Origin: Actinoplanes solisilvae
GTDB lineage: Bacteria; Actinomycetota; Actinomycetes; Mycobacteriales; Micromonosporaceae
Assembly: GCF_003999975.1 (NCBI RefSeq)
Contig: NZ_RJAC01000017.1
Location: forward strand, 62,001-126,000
Length of the DNA: 64,000 nt
Direction: 5' to 3'
Part shown: positions 9,098 to 16,923 of the stretch, in pieces
Layout: each line of letters starts with the position of its first letter
How positions within the stretch are numbered: the first letter of the stretch is position 1
Made by a program: the position numbers and the translations under genes
The notes under the pieces: model-generated
Database searches by the model: none
Told to the model about the DNA's origin: nothing
The model's input: the letters and a program-made list of their open reading frames with translations, nothing else

Positions 9098-9461
9098 ACC
9101 GCACGACTGGCTCGACAACGACGCGGGTCCAGTGGTCCGGCCCTACGCGATGACCCAGGGCCGGGTGGCCCCCGAGGGCGGCGAGTTCGATCTCGTGGCC
9201 TTCGTCGTGGCCACCGCCGGCGAGGACCCCGAGGGCGGCCCGCTGCACCCGGAGCACCACGCCATCGTGGCCGCGTCCTGGGAGCCGATCTCGGTCGTCG
9301 AGCTGGCCTCGGCCCTCGACCTGTCGATCGGCGTGATCCGGGTTCTCCTCGGTGATCTACGCTCGGCGGGACTCATCTCGCTGTACGAACCCCCGGCGGC
9401 CTCCCAGCCGCACGACGTCGACGTACTCAAGGCGGTTGTCAATGGACTCCGTGCGCTCTGA
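9087..9461 (+). CDS. cvnC: Conservon DUF742 protein
   Basis: A 124-residue DUF742 protein. It has the family's N-terminal VRPYAMTQGR motif and the C-terminal winged-helix-like part with SVVELASALDLSIGVIRVLL and DLRSAGLISLYEP. The biochemical role of CvnC is not settled. It belongs to the conserved kinase-roadblock-DUF742-GTPase set and probably assembles with it at the membrane. The start ATG at 9087 lies inside cvnB, and its end overlaps the start of cvnD by 20 bp. Confidence 0.92.
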   Translation: MQAEPHDWLDNDAGPVVRPYAMTQGRVAPEGGEFDLVAFVVATAGEDPEGGPLHPEHHAIVAASWEPISVVELASALDLSIGVIRVLLGDLRSAGLISLYEPPAASQPHDVDVLKAVVNGLRAL

Positions 9462-10041
9462 CCGCAACGGCGCGTCGTCGCGCATCCCGGTCGCGCTCAA
9501 GATCCTGATCGCGGGCGGCTTCGGCGCCGGCAAGACCACAATGGTGGGCTCGGTCAGCGAGATCCGTCCGCTGCAGACCGAGGAGGTCCTCACCGGCGTC
9601 GAGGGTGCCGACGACGTGCACGGTGTGGAGGGCAAGACCACCACGACCGTGACGATGGACTTCGGCCGCATCACGATCACCGACGACCTGCAGCTCTACC
9701 TGTTCGGCACGCCCGGGCAGGACAGGTTCTGGTTCCTGTGGGACGAGCTGTCCGAGGGCGCGCTCGGCGCCGTCGTGCTGGCCGACACCCGCCGGCTGGC
9801 CGACTGCTTCCCGTCGATCGACTACTTCGAGCAGCGCGGCACGCCGTTCGTCGTCGCGGTCAACTGCTTCGACACCGAGCAGCGTTTCGGCGCCGAGGCG
9901 GTGGCCCGCGCTCTCGACCTCGACGAGGGCGTGCCGGTCGTCCTGTTCGACGCGCGCGAGCCGACCGCCGCCCGCAACGTGCTAATCGAGCTTGTCGAGT
10001 ATGTTGCCCGCCGCCAGCTGGCCGCCGCCGCTTCTCGCTGA
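9442..10041 (+). CDS. cvnD: Conservon Ras-like small GTPase
   Basis: A 199-residue GTP/ATP-binding protein. The ATG at 9442 is chosen because it lies within the end of cvnC, as is normal for conservons, and places the P-loop GGFGAGKTT at about residues 25-33. Other GTPase motifs are LFGTPGQDRF (G3) and VAVNCFD, a degenerate G4 with N-C-F-D in place of N-K-x-D, as is common in this bacterial family. It is expected to cycle nucleotide under control of CvnB and to transmit the CvnA signal. Its last 60 bp overlap the 3' end of the convergent SARP gene. Confidence 0.92.
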   Translation: MDSVRSDRNGASSRIPVALKILIAGGFGAGKTTMVGSVSEIRPLQTEEVLTGVEGADDVHGVEGKTTTTVTMDFGRITITDDLQLYLFGTPGQDRFWFLWDELSEGALGAVVLADTRRLADCFPSIDYFEQRGTPFVVAVNCFDTEQRFGAEAVARALDLDEGVPVVLFDAREPTAARNVLIELVEYVARRQLAAAASR

Positions 10042-11163
10042 GAGGGCGGCGGTCACGGCGGTGACGGCCGCGCGGTGGGTCGCCACGACCGCACCGTGCA
10101 CCGCCGAGAAGAACGCGGTCGCGACGATGGTGGTCATCCCGATCACGTCGGTGGTCGTCGTGTCGTTCATGTCCTCCGGCGTCGGATCGAGTGCGATGCA
10201 GGTGAGCCAGGTCGCGAGCATCCCGACGTAGAGAGCCACCGCCAGGTACAACTTGCGATCGTGGTATCGGGCCGCCGCGTAGAGGAAGTAGACCCAAGCG
10301 CCGACGGTGAAGGTCACGATCGGCACGGCGACGGCAAAGGCGATTTCCCCGTACGGGATACGCACGCGCACGCGGGCCGGACGAGGCTCGGGGGCGTAGG
10401 GCGCGGGTGACACCGGGGGCAGCGGCGCCACATAGGCCGGCGGGGCCTCTCCGCGCAGGATCCGCCGGTGCGCCTCTTGCAACAGCTCACCGGGCTCTGT
10501 GCCGAACTGATCGACCAGATAGGACCGTGCGCTCTGGAAGGCGGCCAGCGCCTCGGCCTGCCGTCCGCAGCGCGACAGCGCGATCATCAGGTGGGCCCGC
10601 AGCCCCTCGCGCAGCGGGAACTGCTCGACCAGCCGGGCGAGTTCCGGCACCAGCGCGGCGTCACGTCCCCGGCCCAGTTCGAGCTCGGCCCAGCGTTCCC
10701 ACGCGGTGGCCTGCCCCTCGGCCAGCCGGGCCCGCGCGGCGTCGAAGAACGGCCCGGTGAGCCCGGCCAGCGCCTCGCCCCGCCAGAAGGCCAGCGCGAC
10801 CCGCACCGCGTCGGCCGTCGCCGCGCCGGCCACGGCCGCCGAGAACTGGTCGGCGTCGAGGGTGTGCCCGTCGAGGCGCAGCACATAGCCCGCCGGGGTG
10901 AGGGCGATCAGCTCGCTCGGCGTGCGGGGCGCCCGGTCCGGGTCGAGCAGCCGGCGCAGTCCGGCGATGTGTTTCTGCACGACGTTCGCGCCGTTCTCGG
11001 GCGGCTCGTAACCCCACACCGCGTCGACGATCTGGTGGGTGGGGACGGTCCGGCCGGCGTGCAGCAACAGGACGGCCAGCACGGCTCGCTGCTTGGCCGG
11101 GCCGAGGTCGACGGGTTCGCCGTCGCGCAGGACCCGCACCTCACCGAGAACCTCGAAGCGCAC
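9982..11163 (-). CDS. SARP-family regulator with C-terminal membrane segments
   Basis: A 393-residue protein. The N-terminus is an OmpR-type winged helix (MRFEVLGEVRVLRDGEPVDL; about residues 1-95) joined to a bacterial transcriptional activation domain (about 100-245, ending LVDQFGTEPGELLQEAHRRI). This is the classic AfsR/DnrI/RedD SARP layout. Unusually, after a Pro-rich linker it continues with about three hydrophobic segments (around 277-300, 305-325 and 345-368), so it may be membrane-bound. SARPs generally activate secondary-metabolism genes. No such cluster lies in this window. It converges on cvnD with a 60-bp overlap. Confidence 0.85.
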   Translation of the reverse strand: MRFEVLGEVRVLRDGEPVDLGPAKQRAVLAVLLLHAGRTVPTHQIVDAVWGYEPPENGANVVQKHIAGLRRLLDPDRAPRTPSELIALTPAGYVLRLDGHTLDADQFSAAVAGAATADAVRVALAFWRGEALAGLTGPFFDAARARLAEGQATAWERWAELELGRGRDAALVPELARLVEQFPLREGLRAHLMIALSRCGRQAEALAAFQSARSYLVDQFGTEPGELLQEAHRRILRGEAPPAYVAPLPPVSPAPYAPEPRPARVRVRIPYGEIAFAVAVPIVTFTVGAWVYFLYAAARYHDRKLYLAVALYVGMLATWLTCIALDPTPEDMNDTTTTDVIGMTTIVATAFFSAVHGAVVATHRAAVTAVTAALSARSGGGQLAAGNILDKLD

Positions 11164-11322
11164 GAGCTCTCCAGATCGACAGCGCCCTGAGCTGGGCGGA
11201 AGCGAAACGAAACCGCGAAGGCAGCGGATCGGCAGGGGTCAGCAGCATAGCGGCAGGGCAACGGCAGCCGGGGTCGCCAACCTGTCTCTGGCCGGTTCGA
11301 CACAGAGAGAAAGACCGATGAC

Positions 11323-12117
11323 ATGAACCCCACCACGGCACGCCTCGGCGGGATCGCCGCCGTCCTCACTCTCGCCCTTTCGGGCTGCGGCCTCGTCGAC
11401 GGCTCGCCCGAAGCCGGGGCTCCGACCACCAGCGCGGCGGTGGCCACGCCGCTCGAAACACTGATCAAAGCGGTGCCCGACGAGACGACACCTCCCTATG
11501 CGTTCGACATCAAGGGCGGCAGCACGCCGATGTCCGGCTCGCTCGACTCGTCCCGCAAGGCCGTGCAGCTCAAGATCGTCGAGTCGGACGACGGCATCAC
11601 CGTGACGATGGCTCTGCTCATGATCGAGGAGAAGAGCTGGATCAAGCTCGCCTTCAAACCGAAGATCCCGGGCATGCCCAAGATCCCGAACAAGTGGCTG
11701 GTCGTCGACCCGGCGAAGCTGAAGGACAGGCAGAGCCTGCCGGCCGGCTACGACGGCGAGAGCGACCCGGGCGAGGTCCTGCTCCTGCTGCGGAACGCCG
11801 CCGGCGTCATCACCAAGGGCCGGGGCCAGTACGCCGGAACGACCGACCTGACCGCTTCCACCCGCGCCGAGATCGTCGACAAGGCTGTGCTCACGAAGCT
11901 CGGCGAGAAGGCCGAGGCGGTGCCGTTCGAGGCGACGGTGAACGACGCCGGGCACCTGACCTCGATGCTCGTCAAGGTTCCGGCGGCGGCCGGGGTGAAG
12001 GCCGCCACCTATCGGGTGACCTACAGCGGGTTCGGGACGACCGAGGTCCCGCCGGTGCCCGTCGGCGACCAGCAGACCAAGGCGACGAAGTTCGTCTACG
12101 AGATCTTGAACGCCTGA
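11323..12117 (+). CDS. Lipoprotein, possibly LppX/LprAFG-like
   Basis: A 264-residue lipoprotein precursor. The signal peptide ends in a lipobox (TLALSGCG, modified Cys about residue 22) and is followed by a Ser/Thr/Ala linker. The body alternates beta-rich segments such as AYAFDIKGGS-like and GTTDLTAS. Its length and layout suit the LppX/LprAFG family, which binds lipids at the outer face of the actinobacterial membrane. I did not see a diagnostic motif, so that family call is tentative. It is a single gene, ending just before a strong hairpin at 12132-12170. Confidence 0.65.
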   Translation: MNPTTARLGGIAAVLTLALSGCGLVDGSPEAGAPTTSAAVATPLETLIKAVPDETTPPYAFDIKGGSTPMSGSLDSSRKAVQLKIVESDDGITVTMALLMIEEKSWIKLAFKPKIPGMPKIPNKWLVVDPAKLKDRQSLPAGYDGESDPGEVLLLLRNAAGVITKGRGQYAGTTDLTASTRAEIVDKAVLTKLGEKAEAVPFEATVNDAGHLTSMLVKVPAAAGVKAATYRVTYSGFGTTEVPPVPVGDQQTKATKFVYEILNA

Positions 12118-12131
12118 TCGCGTAGTCGTCC

Positions 12132-12170
12132 GGGCCGGGCGCGGGACCGACGGGGGTCCGCGCCCGGCCC
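12132..12170 (+). terminator. Hairpin terminator after the lipoprotein gene
   Basis: A perfect 13-bp GC stem (gggccgggcgcgg / ccgcgcccggccc) with a 13-base loop starts 14 bp after the lipoprotein stop. It also ends about 20 bp before the next start codon, so it could influence expression of that gene. Confidence 0.75.
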
Positions 12171-12190
12171 TCGTGTGGTGGGATCAGCGG

Positions 12191-13252
12191 ATGGGCACGA
12201 GCGATGAGCACGTCTTCGTCGGTGGCTACACGGCGGACAAGGGCGGTGACGGCGAGGGCATCGTCCTGCTGCGGCGGGATCCGGCAACCGGCCTGCTCAC
12301 CCGCCTCGGCGTGGCGGTGCGCACCCCCAGCCCGTCGTTCCTGACCCGGCACCCCACACTGCCCATCCTGTACGCGGTGAACGAGCTCGCCTCCGACGGC
12401 ACGGTCAGCGCTTTCACGGTGGCCCCGGACGGCGCTCTCACCCCGCTGGCGGTCCGCCCCACCGGCGGTGGTGACCCGGCCCACCTCGCGATCACGGCCG
12501 ACGCCCGGCACCTGCTGGTGGCGAATTACGAGACCGGTTCGGTCGCCGTCTTCCCGCTCGACGCCGAGGGCGTCCCGGCCGAGCGCTCCGACCTGCTCGA
12601 TCTGCACGGCAGCGGGCCTGTCGCCGATCGGCAGGCCGGGCCGCACGCGCACATGGTCCTGCCGCTGCGCGACGACGTGCTGATCGCCGACCTCGGGTCC
12701 GACCGGGTGTGGCGGGCGCGGCTCGACCGGGTCTCGGGCCGCCTCACGATGCTGCCGGCCGCGGTGACCGCCGAACCCGGCACCGGCCCGCGGCACGTGC
12801 GCTTCTCACCCGACGGTGCCCTGTTCGTGGTCGGCGAGCTCGGCGGCGACCTGACCTGGTGGCGCCCGGCCGGCGACGGATCGCTGGCCCGGGCCGGCGG
12901 CGTGGCGACCACCACGGCCGAGGGCGAGAACTATCCGTCCGAGATCCTGGTGCGTCCCGACGGCCGTTTCGTCTATGTCGCCAACCGTGGCGCGAACACG
13001 ATCGCGACTTTCGCGTGGGACGGCGAACGGGCCGTCCTGGCCGCCGAGACGCCTGTCGGAGGTGACTGGCCAAGGCACATGATCCTCGTGGGGGATCACC
13101 TCTACGTAACCAACCAGAAGTCACAGAGCGTGACTACTTTTCGAGTCGACCGGGAGACCGGTGTTCCGCGGATGCAGGGGGAGCCGGCCTTCGAGCCCAC
13201 CCCGACATGTCTGCTGCGCTGGACCACTGCGGGCACCCTCGACCCAGCTTGA
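12191..13252 (+). CDS. Lactonase-family seven-bladed beta-propeller (6-phosphogluconolactonase-like)
   Basis: A 353-residue protein of the YbhE/Pgl lactonase family. Visible features are the N-terminal FVGGYTADKGGDGEGI, the repeated propeller-blade pattern LTRHPTLPILYAVNE, GDPAHLAITADARHLLVANY and GPRHVRFSPDGALFVVGEL, then GDWPRHMILVGDHLYVTNQ. E. coli members hydrolyse 6-phosphogluconolactone in the pentose phosphate pathway, but many actinobacterial ones are untested. The ATG at 12191 is preferred to the GTG at 12173, which lies immediately after the terminator hairpin. No pathway partner is adjacent. Confidence 0.85.
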   Translation: MGTSDEHVFVGGYTADKGGDGEGIVLLRRDPATGLLTRLGVAVRTPSPSFLTRHPTLPILYAVNELASDGTVSAFTVAPDGALTPLAVRPTGGGDPAHLAITADARHLLVANYETGSVAVFPLDAEGVPAERSDLLDLHGSGPVADRQAGPHAHMVLPLRDDVLIADLGSDRVWRARLDRVSGRLTMLPAAVTAEPGTGPRHVRFSPDGALFVVGELGGDLTWWRPAGDGSLARAGGVATTTAEGENYPSEILVRPDGRFVYVANRGANTIATFAWDGERAVLAAETPVGGDWPRHMILVGDHLYVTNQKSQSVTTFRVDRETGVPRMQGEPAFEPTPTCLLRWTTAGTLDPA

Positions 13253-13421
13253 CGGCCGAAGGGGATAGATGACCGTCCAGGTGGGACAGCGCGCAAATCG
13301 GGCGCGGACCGCCACTGATCGAGATGACTCCAATACGGGCAGTCACACAAGATGCCAAAGATTCTAATCCGAGTAACTTTCGACCGTACGCATGTGGCAT
13401 TCAGGTTCCGGGATCAGCACT

Positions 13422-15206
13422 ATGGAGCGCGTGTCTGGCCGCCATCGTAGAAACTTCAATCTCAGGGGAGCGGGCGTCGTCGGAGCCGCGATGGCAATAG
13501 TCGTCGTTCTGGCTGGTTCCTATCTCGGGTACCAGCAGCTTTCCGACAAGGGCTGCACCGGCTCCATTCGATTGACCGTCGCCGCTACCGGCGAGGTCGC
13601 CCCCGCTGTCGACCAGGTCGCTCAGCGTTGGGTGCAGGAAGGCGCCAACGTCGACGGCACCTGTGTCGCCATCGCCGTCGACGAGGTCGACTCGGCGACG
13701 ATGGCCGCGGCCGTCGCCGGCGAGCACAAGGTCACCCTCGCCGGTGTCGGAACGGCCCCCGAGGCCGTCAAGGTGCCGGACGTCTGGGTCCCCGACTCCT
13801 CCACCTGGATCCTCCGGCTCAAGTCCGAGGCTCCGGGCTTCGTGCCGTCCGACAGCAAGCCGATCGCGCAGAGCCCGATCGTCGTGGCGATGCCCGAGCC
13901 GGTCGCTAAGCAGGTCGGCTGGCCCAAGAAGAAGCTCGGCTGGAAAGAGCTGCTCGGCCTCATGGTCAACAGCACGAGCCTGAACGCCGGCATCGCCGAC
14001 CCGACCCGTGACTCGGCGGGCCTCGCCGGCCTGCTCGCGCTCGGCCAGGCGGCCGGCGTCGGCGAGAAGGCCCAGGGCACCAAGGTCAAGGCGATCCAGT
14101 CGCTGGCGAGCGGCGCCTCGGCGTTGCGTGACGAGCTGATCGGCCGGTTCCCCCGCTCGGTCGACCCCAACGAGATCGGCGACGCCCTGAGCGCGGCACC
14201 GGTCTCCGAGGAGGACGTGGTGTCGTTCAACTCCGCGAAGCCGCCGGTGCTGCTGGTCGCGCTCTACCTCGACCCCAGCCCGATGGCCCTCGACTACCCC
14301 TACGCGGTCATGCCCGAGGTCGACCTGCAGAAGCAGAAGGCGGCCGCGGGTCTGCGTGCCCAGCTCGCCTCGGCCACGTTCAAGAACGCGCTCGGCGCGG
14401 CGGGGCTGCGTTCGCCCGACGGCTCGTTCGGTGCGGGTTTCTCCCGCCCGCTCGGTGCCCCGGACGCCTCGCCCGGTGTCAACAACTCGGTCGGCGGCGG
14501 CAGCGGCGACAACGGCGGCAAGGCCGCGTCGGGGCTCGACGCCAGCGCGCTGAGCCAGGTGATCGGCAGCTGGACGGCGATCAAGCAGCCCGGCCGGGTC
14601 CTGGCGGTCTTCGACGTCTCCGGCTCGATGAACACCAAGGTGCCGACGGCCGGCAACCAGAGCCGGGCCGCGGTGACGCGCAAGGCGGCGGCGGCCGGTC
14701 TGCAGATGTTCGGCGAGAAGTGGGCGGTCGGCGTGTGGCTGTTCTCGACCGAGATGAACGGCAAGAAGCCCTGGAAACAGATCGTGCCGATCAGCCCGCT
14801 GACCACGTCACGCGACAAGGTCGCGGGTTCGATCAGCCAGATCGTGCCGAAGGAGGACGGCAACACCGGCCTCTACGACACCGTTCTCGACGCCTACATC
14901 GAGGTGAAGAAGTCCTGGCAGCCTGGCCGGGTCAACTCCGTCATCCTCTTCACCGACGGCAAGAACGAGAACGCCGACGGCATCACGCTCCAGAAGCTGC
15001 TCGCCGAGCTGAAGAAGCAGACCGACCCGACCAAGCCGATCCGCCTGGTCATCATCGGCATCGGTGACCAGGTCAGCGAGTCCGAGCTGCAGACGATCGT
15101 GAAGGCGACCCCCGCGGGCGGCGTCTTCGTGACCAAGGACCCGGCGAAGATGAGCGCGATCTTCGTCGAGGCGATCGGTCGTCGCACCGGCGCGTCCGGC
15201 GGCTGA
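13422..15206 (+). CDS. Membrane-anchored VWA-domain protein with solute-binding-like N-terminal half
   Basis: A 594-residue protein. A basic N-terminus and one hydrophobic segment (about residues 17-36) place the rest outside the cell. The first half resembles a periplasmic solute-binding fold (CTGSIRLTVAATGEVAP near the start). The second half (from about residue 385) is a von Willebrand factor A domain with an intact metal site: AVFDVSGSMNTK (D-x-S-x-S), a later Thr, and ILFTDGKNEN. Such fusions occur across Actinobacteria but their ligand is unknown. The ATG at 13422 is chosen over 13392 because it starts the basic signal-anchor region. It ends before a hairpin shared with the convergent phosphatase. 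Confidence 0.75.
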   Translation: MERVSGRHRRNFNLRGAGVVGAAMAIVVVLAGSYLGYQQLSDKGCTGSIRLTVAATGEVAPAVDQVAQRWVQEGANVDGTCVAIAVDEVDSATMAAAVAGEHKVTLAGVGTAPEAVKVPDVWVPDSSTWILRLKSEAPGFVPSDSKPIAQSPIVVAMPEPVAKQVGWPKKKLGWKELLGLMVNSTSLNAGIADPTRDSAGLAGLLALGQAAGVGEKAQGTKVKAIQSLASGASALRDELIGRFPRSVDPNEIGDALSAAPVSEEDVVSFNSAKPPVLLVALYLDPSPMALDYPYAVMPEVDLQKQKAAAGLRAQLASATFKNALGAAGLRSPDGSFGAGFSRPLGAPDASPGVNNSVGGGSGDNGGKAASGLDASALSQVIGSWTAIKQPGRVLAVFDVSGSMNTKVPTAGNQSRAAVTRKAAAAGLQMFGEKWAVGVWLFSTEMNGKKPWKQIVPISPLTTSRDKVAGSISQIVPKEDGNTGLYDTVLDAYIEVKKSWQPGRVNSVILFTDGKNENADGITLQKLLAELKKQTDPTKPIRLVIIGIGDQVSESELQTIVKATPAGGVFVTKDPAKMSAIFVEAIGRRTGASGG

Positions 15207-15226
15207 TTTCAGGCGTACGCGTGCAG

Positions 15227-15250
15227 GGCCGTCGCCGCGAGGTGGCGGCC
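15227..15250. terminator. Hairpin between convergent genes
   Basis: A 10-bp stem (ggccgtcgcc / ggtggcggcc, two G-U pairs) with loop gcga is followed on the plus strand by ttctcgcttt. It lies between the stops of the VWA gene (15206) and the phosphatase gene (15260) and could serve both strands. Confidence 0.6.
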
Positions 15251-15259
15251 TTCTCGCTT

Positions 15260-16393
15260 TCAGTCCGCCGGGCCCGTCCAGTCCAGGCACACGGCGACGG
15301 CGTCGTCGTCGAGCTCGGCGTCCCCGACGTAGGCCCGCAGGTCACCCAGCAGCGACCGGACGGCCTGCAACGGCGCCAGCGGCCCGGTGCGCCGCACGAA
15401 GCGGGCCAGGGCCGCGTCCCCGTACCGCCCGGCCGCGGTGACCGCGTCGTGCACCCCGTCGCTGACCATCATCAACCGGTCCCCGGGCTCCAGCCGGAAG
15501 CTCTCCACCTGGTAGTCGGTCTCCTCGAACATGCCGAGCGGGAACTGCTCGGTCAGCCGCTGCTCGTGGACGATTCCCCGGCGCAGCAGCAACAGCCGGG
15601 GCGATCCGGCGTCGATCGCGAGCACCTCGCCCGTCGCCAGGTCGAGCTCGAGAATCAGCGCCGACACGTGCGCCGCCCCTCGATGCTCGGCATAGATGGC
15701 CTGGTCGGCGAGGGCGGCCTGGTCGGCCGGCCCGATGCCCGCCCGGCGGGCGTTGCGCAGCGCGAAGGTGGCCAGCGCGGTCAGCAGCGACGCCGAGACC
15801 CCCTCGCCCATGCCGTTCAGCACGCTCAGCGAAAGCCGGCCGTCCTGGTCGGCCCAGTCGAAGCTGTCACCGCGTACGGCGTAGGACGGCTCGAGCTGAC
15901 CGGCCAGCCCGAACGACGGCCGGATCCGGCTGCGGCCCGGCAGCAGTTCCCACTGCATCTCGGCGGCGAGAGTGAGCCGGCGGGTGCGCGAGGCCATCTG
16001 ATAGCGGTCGGTGCCGTCGGCCGCCGCCTGAAGCTCGTGGGCCAGCGCCACGGCGACCTCGGCCAGTTCCGCCTCGGCGTCCGGCCCTTCGGGAGCGGGT
16101 TCGCAGGTCAGAACGCCGATTCGTTCTCCCCGCGAGGAAACCGGTAGGAAAATCACATCGTCCTCGCGCACGGTCGACTGATGGTCGAAACAGCGCCAGG
16201 CGGGGTCGCCCGGATGGGTGCGCGGGGGCCCGCCGAAGACCGGCACGAGCGCCGCCAGACGGTAATCCACCAGGTACAACTCGGTGCCGGCGGTGCCGTA
16301 CTCCTTGGCGATTCCCTCGGCCAGGCGATCCGGCACGACATCGGCGGCCGCGTCGGTGAGCATCCGGCGGAGCACCAGTAGCCTGTCGATCAA
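15260..16393 (-). CDS. PP2C/SpoIIE-type serine/threonine phosphatase
   Basis: A 377-residue protein with an N-terminal sensory part (about residues 1-130) and a C-terminal SpoIIE-like phosphatase domain (about 160-377). Typical motifs are RGDSFDWADQDGRLSLSVL, LDLATGEVLAIDAGSPRLLL, VSDGVHDA and DDDAVAVCLDW. At the place where the family usually has G-D in the second metal motif, this protein reads VLNGMGEG, so one expected Asp is Asn. The start is taken as TTG at 16393 because GGAGGT lies just ahead of it. The frame extends further upstream without support. Such enzymes often dephosphorylate anti-sigma-factor antagonists. It is divergent from the MarR gene. Confidence 0.82.
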   Translation of the reverse strand: MIDRLLVLRRMLTDAAADVVPDRLAEGIAKEYGTAGTELYLVDYRLAALVPVFGGPPRTHPGDPAWRCFDHQSTVREDDVIFLPVSSRGERIGVLTCEPAPEGPDAEAELAEVAVALAHELQAAADGTDRYQMASRTRRLTLAAEMQWELLPGRSRIRPSFGLAGQLEPSYAVRGDSFDWADQDGRLSLSVLNGMGEGVSASLLTALATFALRNARRAGIGPADQAALADQAIYAEHRGAAHVSALILELDLATGEVLAIDAGSPRLLLLRRGIVHEQRLTEQFPLGMFEETDYQVESFRLEPGDRLMMVSDGVHDAVTAAGRYGDAALARFVRRTGPLAPLQAVRSLLGDLRAYVGDAELDDDAVAVCLDWTGPAD

Positions 16394-16443
16394 TGGTGAC
16401 CTCCTCGAACAGACACGCCCGTACCGGTAGTCTCTGCTGCACC

Positions 16444-16923
16444 ATGGCCGTTCTCCACGGGCCGGACGGGCCGGACCCGATGCACACCGCGGCGATCGAC
16501 GACGCCGCGAAAGCCTTGCTGCTCGCCTGGGATGTTGCCCGCGAGCAGGTGACTCCACGCATGTCGTCGGTCCAATTGAACGCCTTGCTCGCCGTCGAGC
16601 GGGCGGAGGGCATCAATTTGGGCGGTCTCGCCGCCGAGTTGGGCATGCTGCTGTCCTCGGCCAGCCGGCTCTGCGACCGCCTCGTCGCCTCCGGCATGGT
16701 CGAGCGGGTGCCGGGCCGGGCCGACCGTCGCGAGATCGCGCTCTACCTCACGCCGGCCTCCCGCACGCTGCTGGCCGAGCTTCGCCTCATCCGCCGGGGC
16801 GCCCTCACGGGCGTACTGGAGAAGATGTCGGCCGGAGGCCGGGCAGCGCTGCTGCGGGGGCTCACCGAGTTCGCGGCGGCGGCCGACGAGAACGGTGGCT
16901 CGGCCTCGGCTCAGACCGCCTGA
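16444..16923 (+). CDS. MarR-family transcriptional regulator
   Basis: A 159-residue winged-helix regulator if started at 16444. Family features are LNALLAVERAEGINLGGLAA, LLSSASRLCDRLVASGMVER and the wing VPGRADRREIALYLT. MarR proteins are dimeric repressors that release DNA on binding small phenolic or other ligands. The upstream ATG at 16393 overlaps the start of the divergent phosphatase gene and is less likely. The ATG at 16480 is also possible, and no site has a strong ribosome-binding sequence. The last 13 bp overlap the convergent xylR gene. Confidence 0.8.
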   Translation: MAVLHGPDGPDPMHTAAIDDAAKALLLAWDVAREQVTPRMSSVQLNALLAVERAEGINLGGLAAELGMLLSSASRLCDRLVASGMVERVPGRADRREIALYLTPASRTLLAELRLIRRGALTGVLEKMSAGGRAALLRGLTEFAAAADENGGSASAQTA

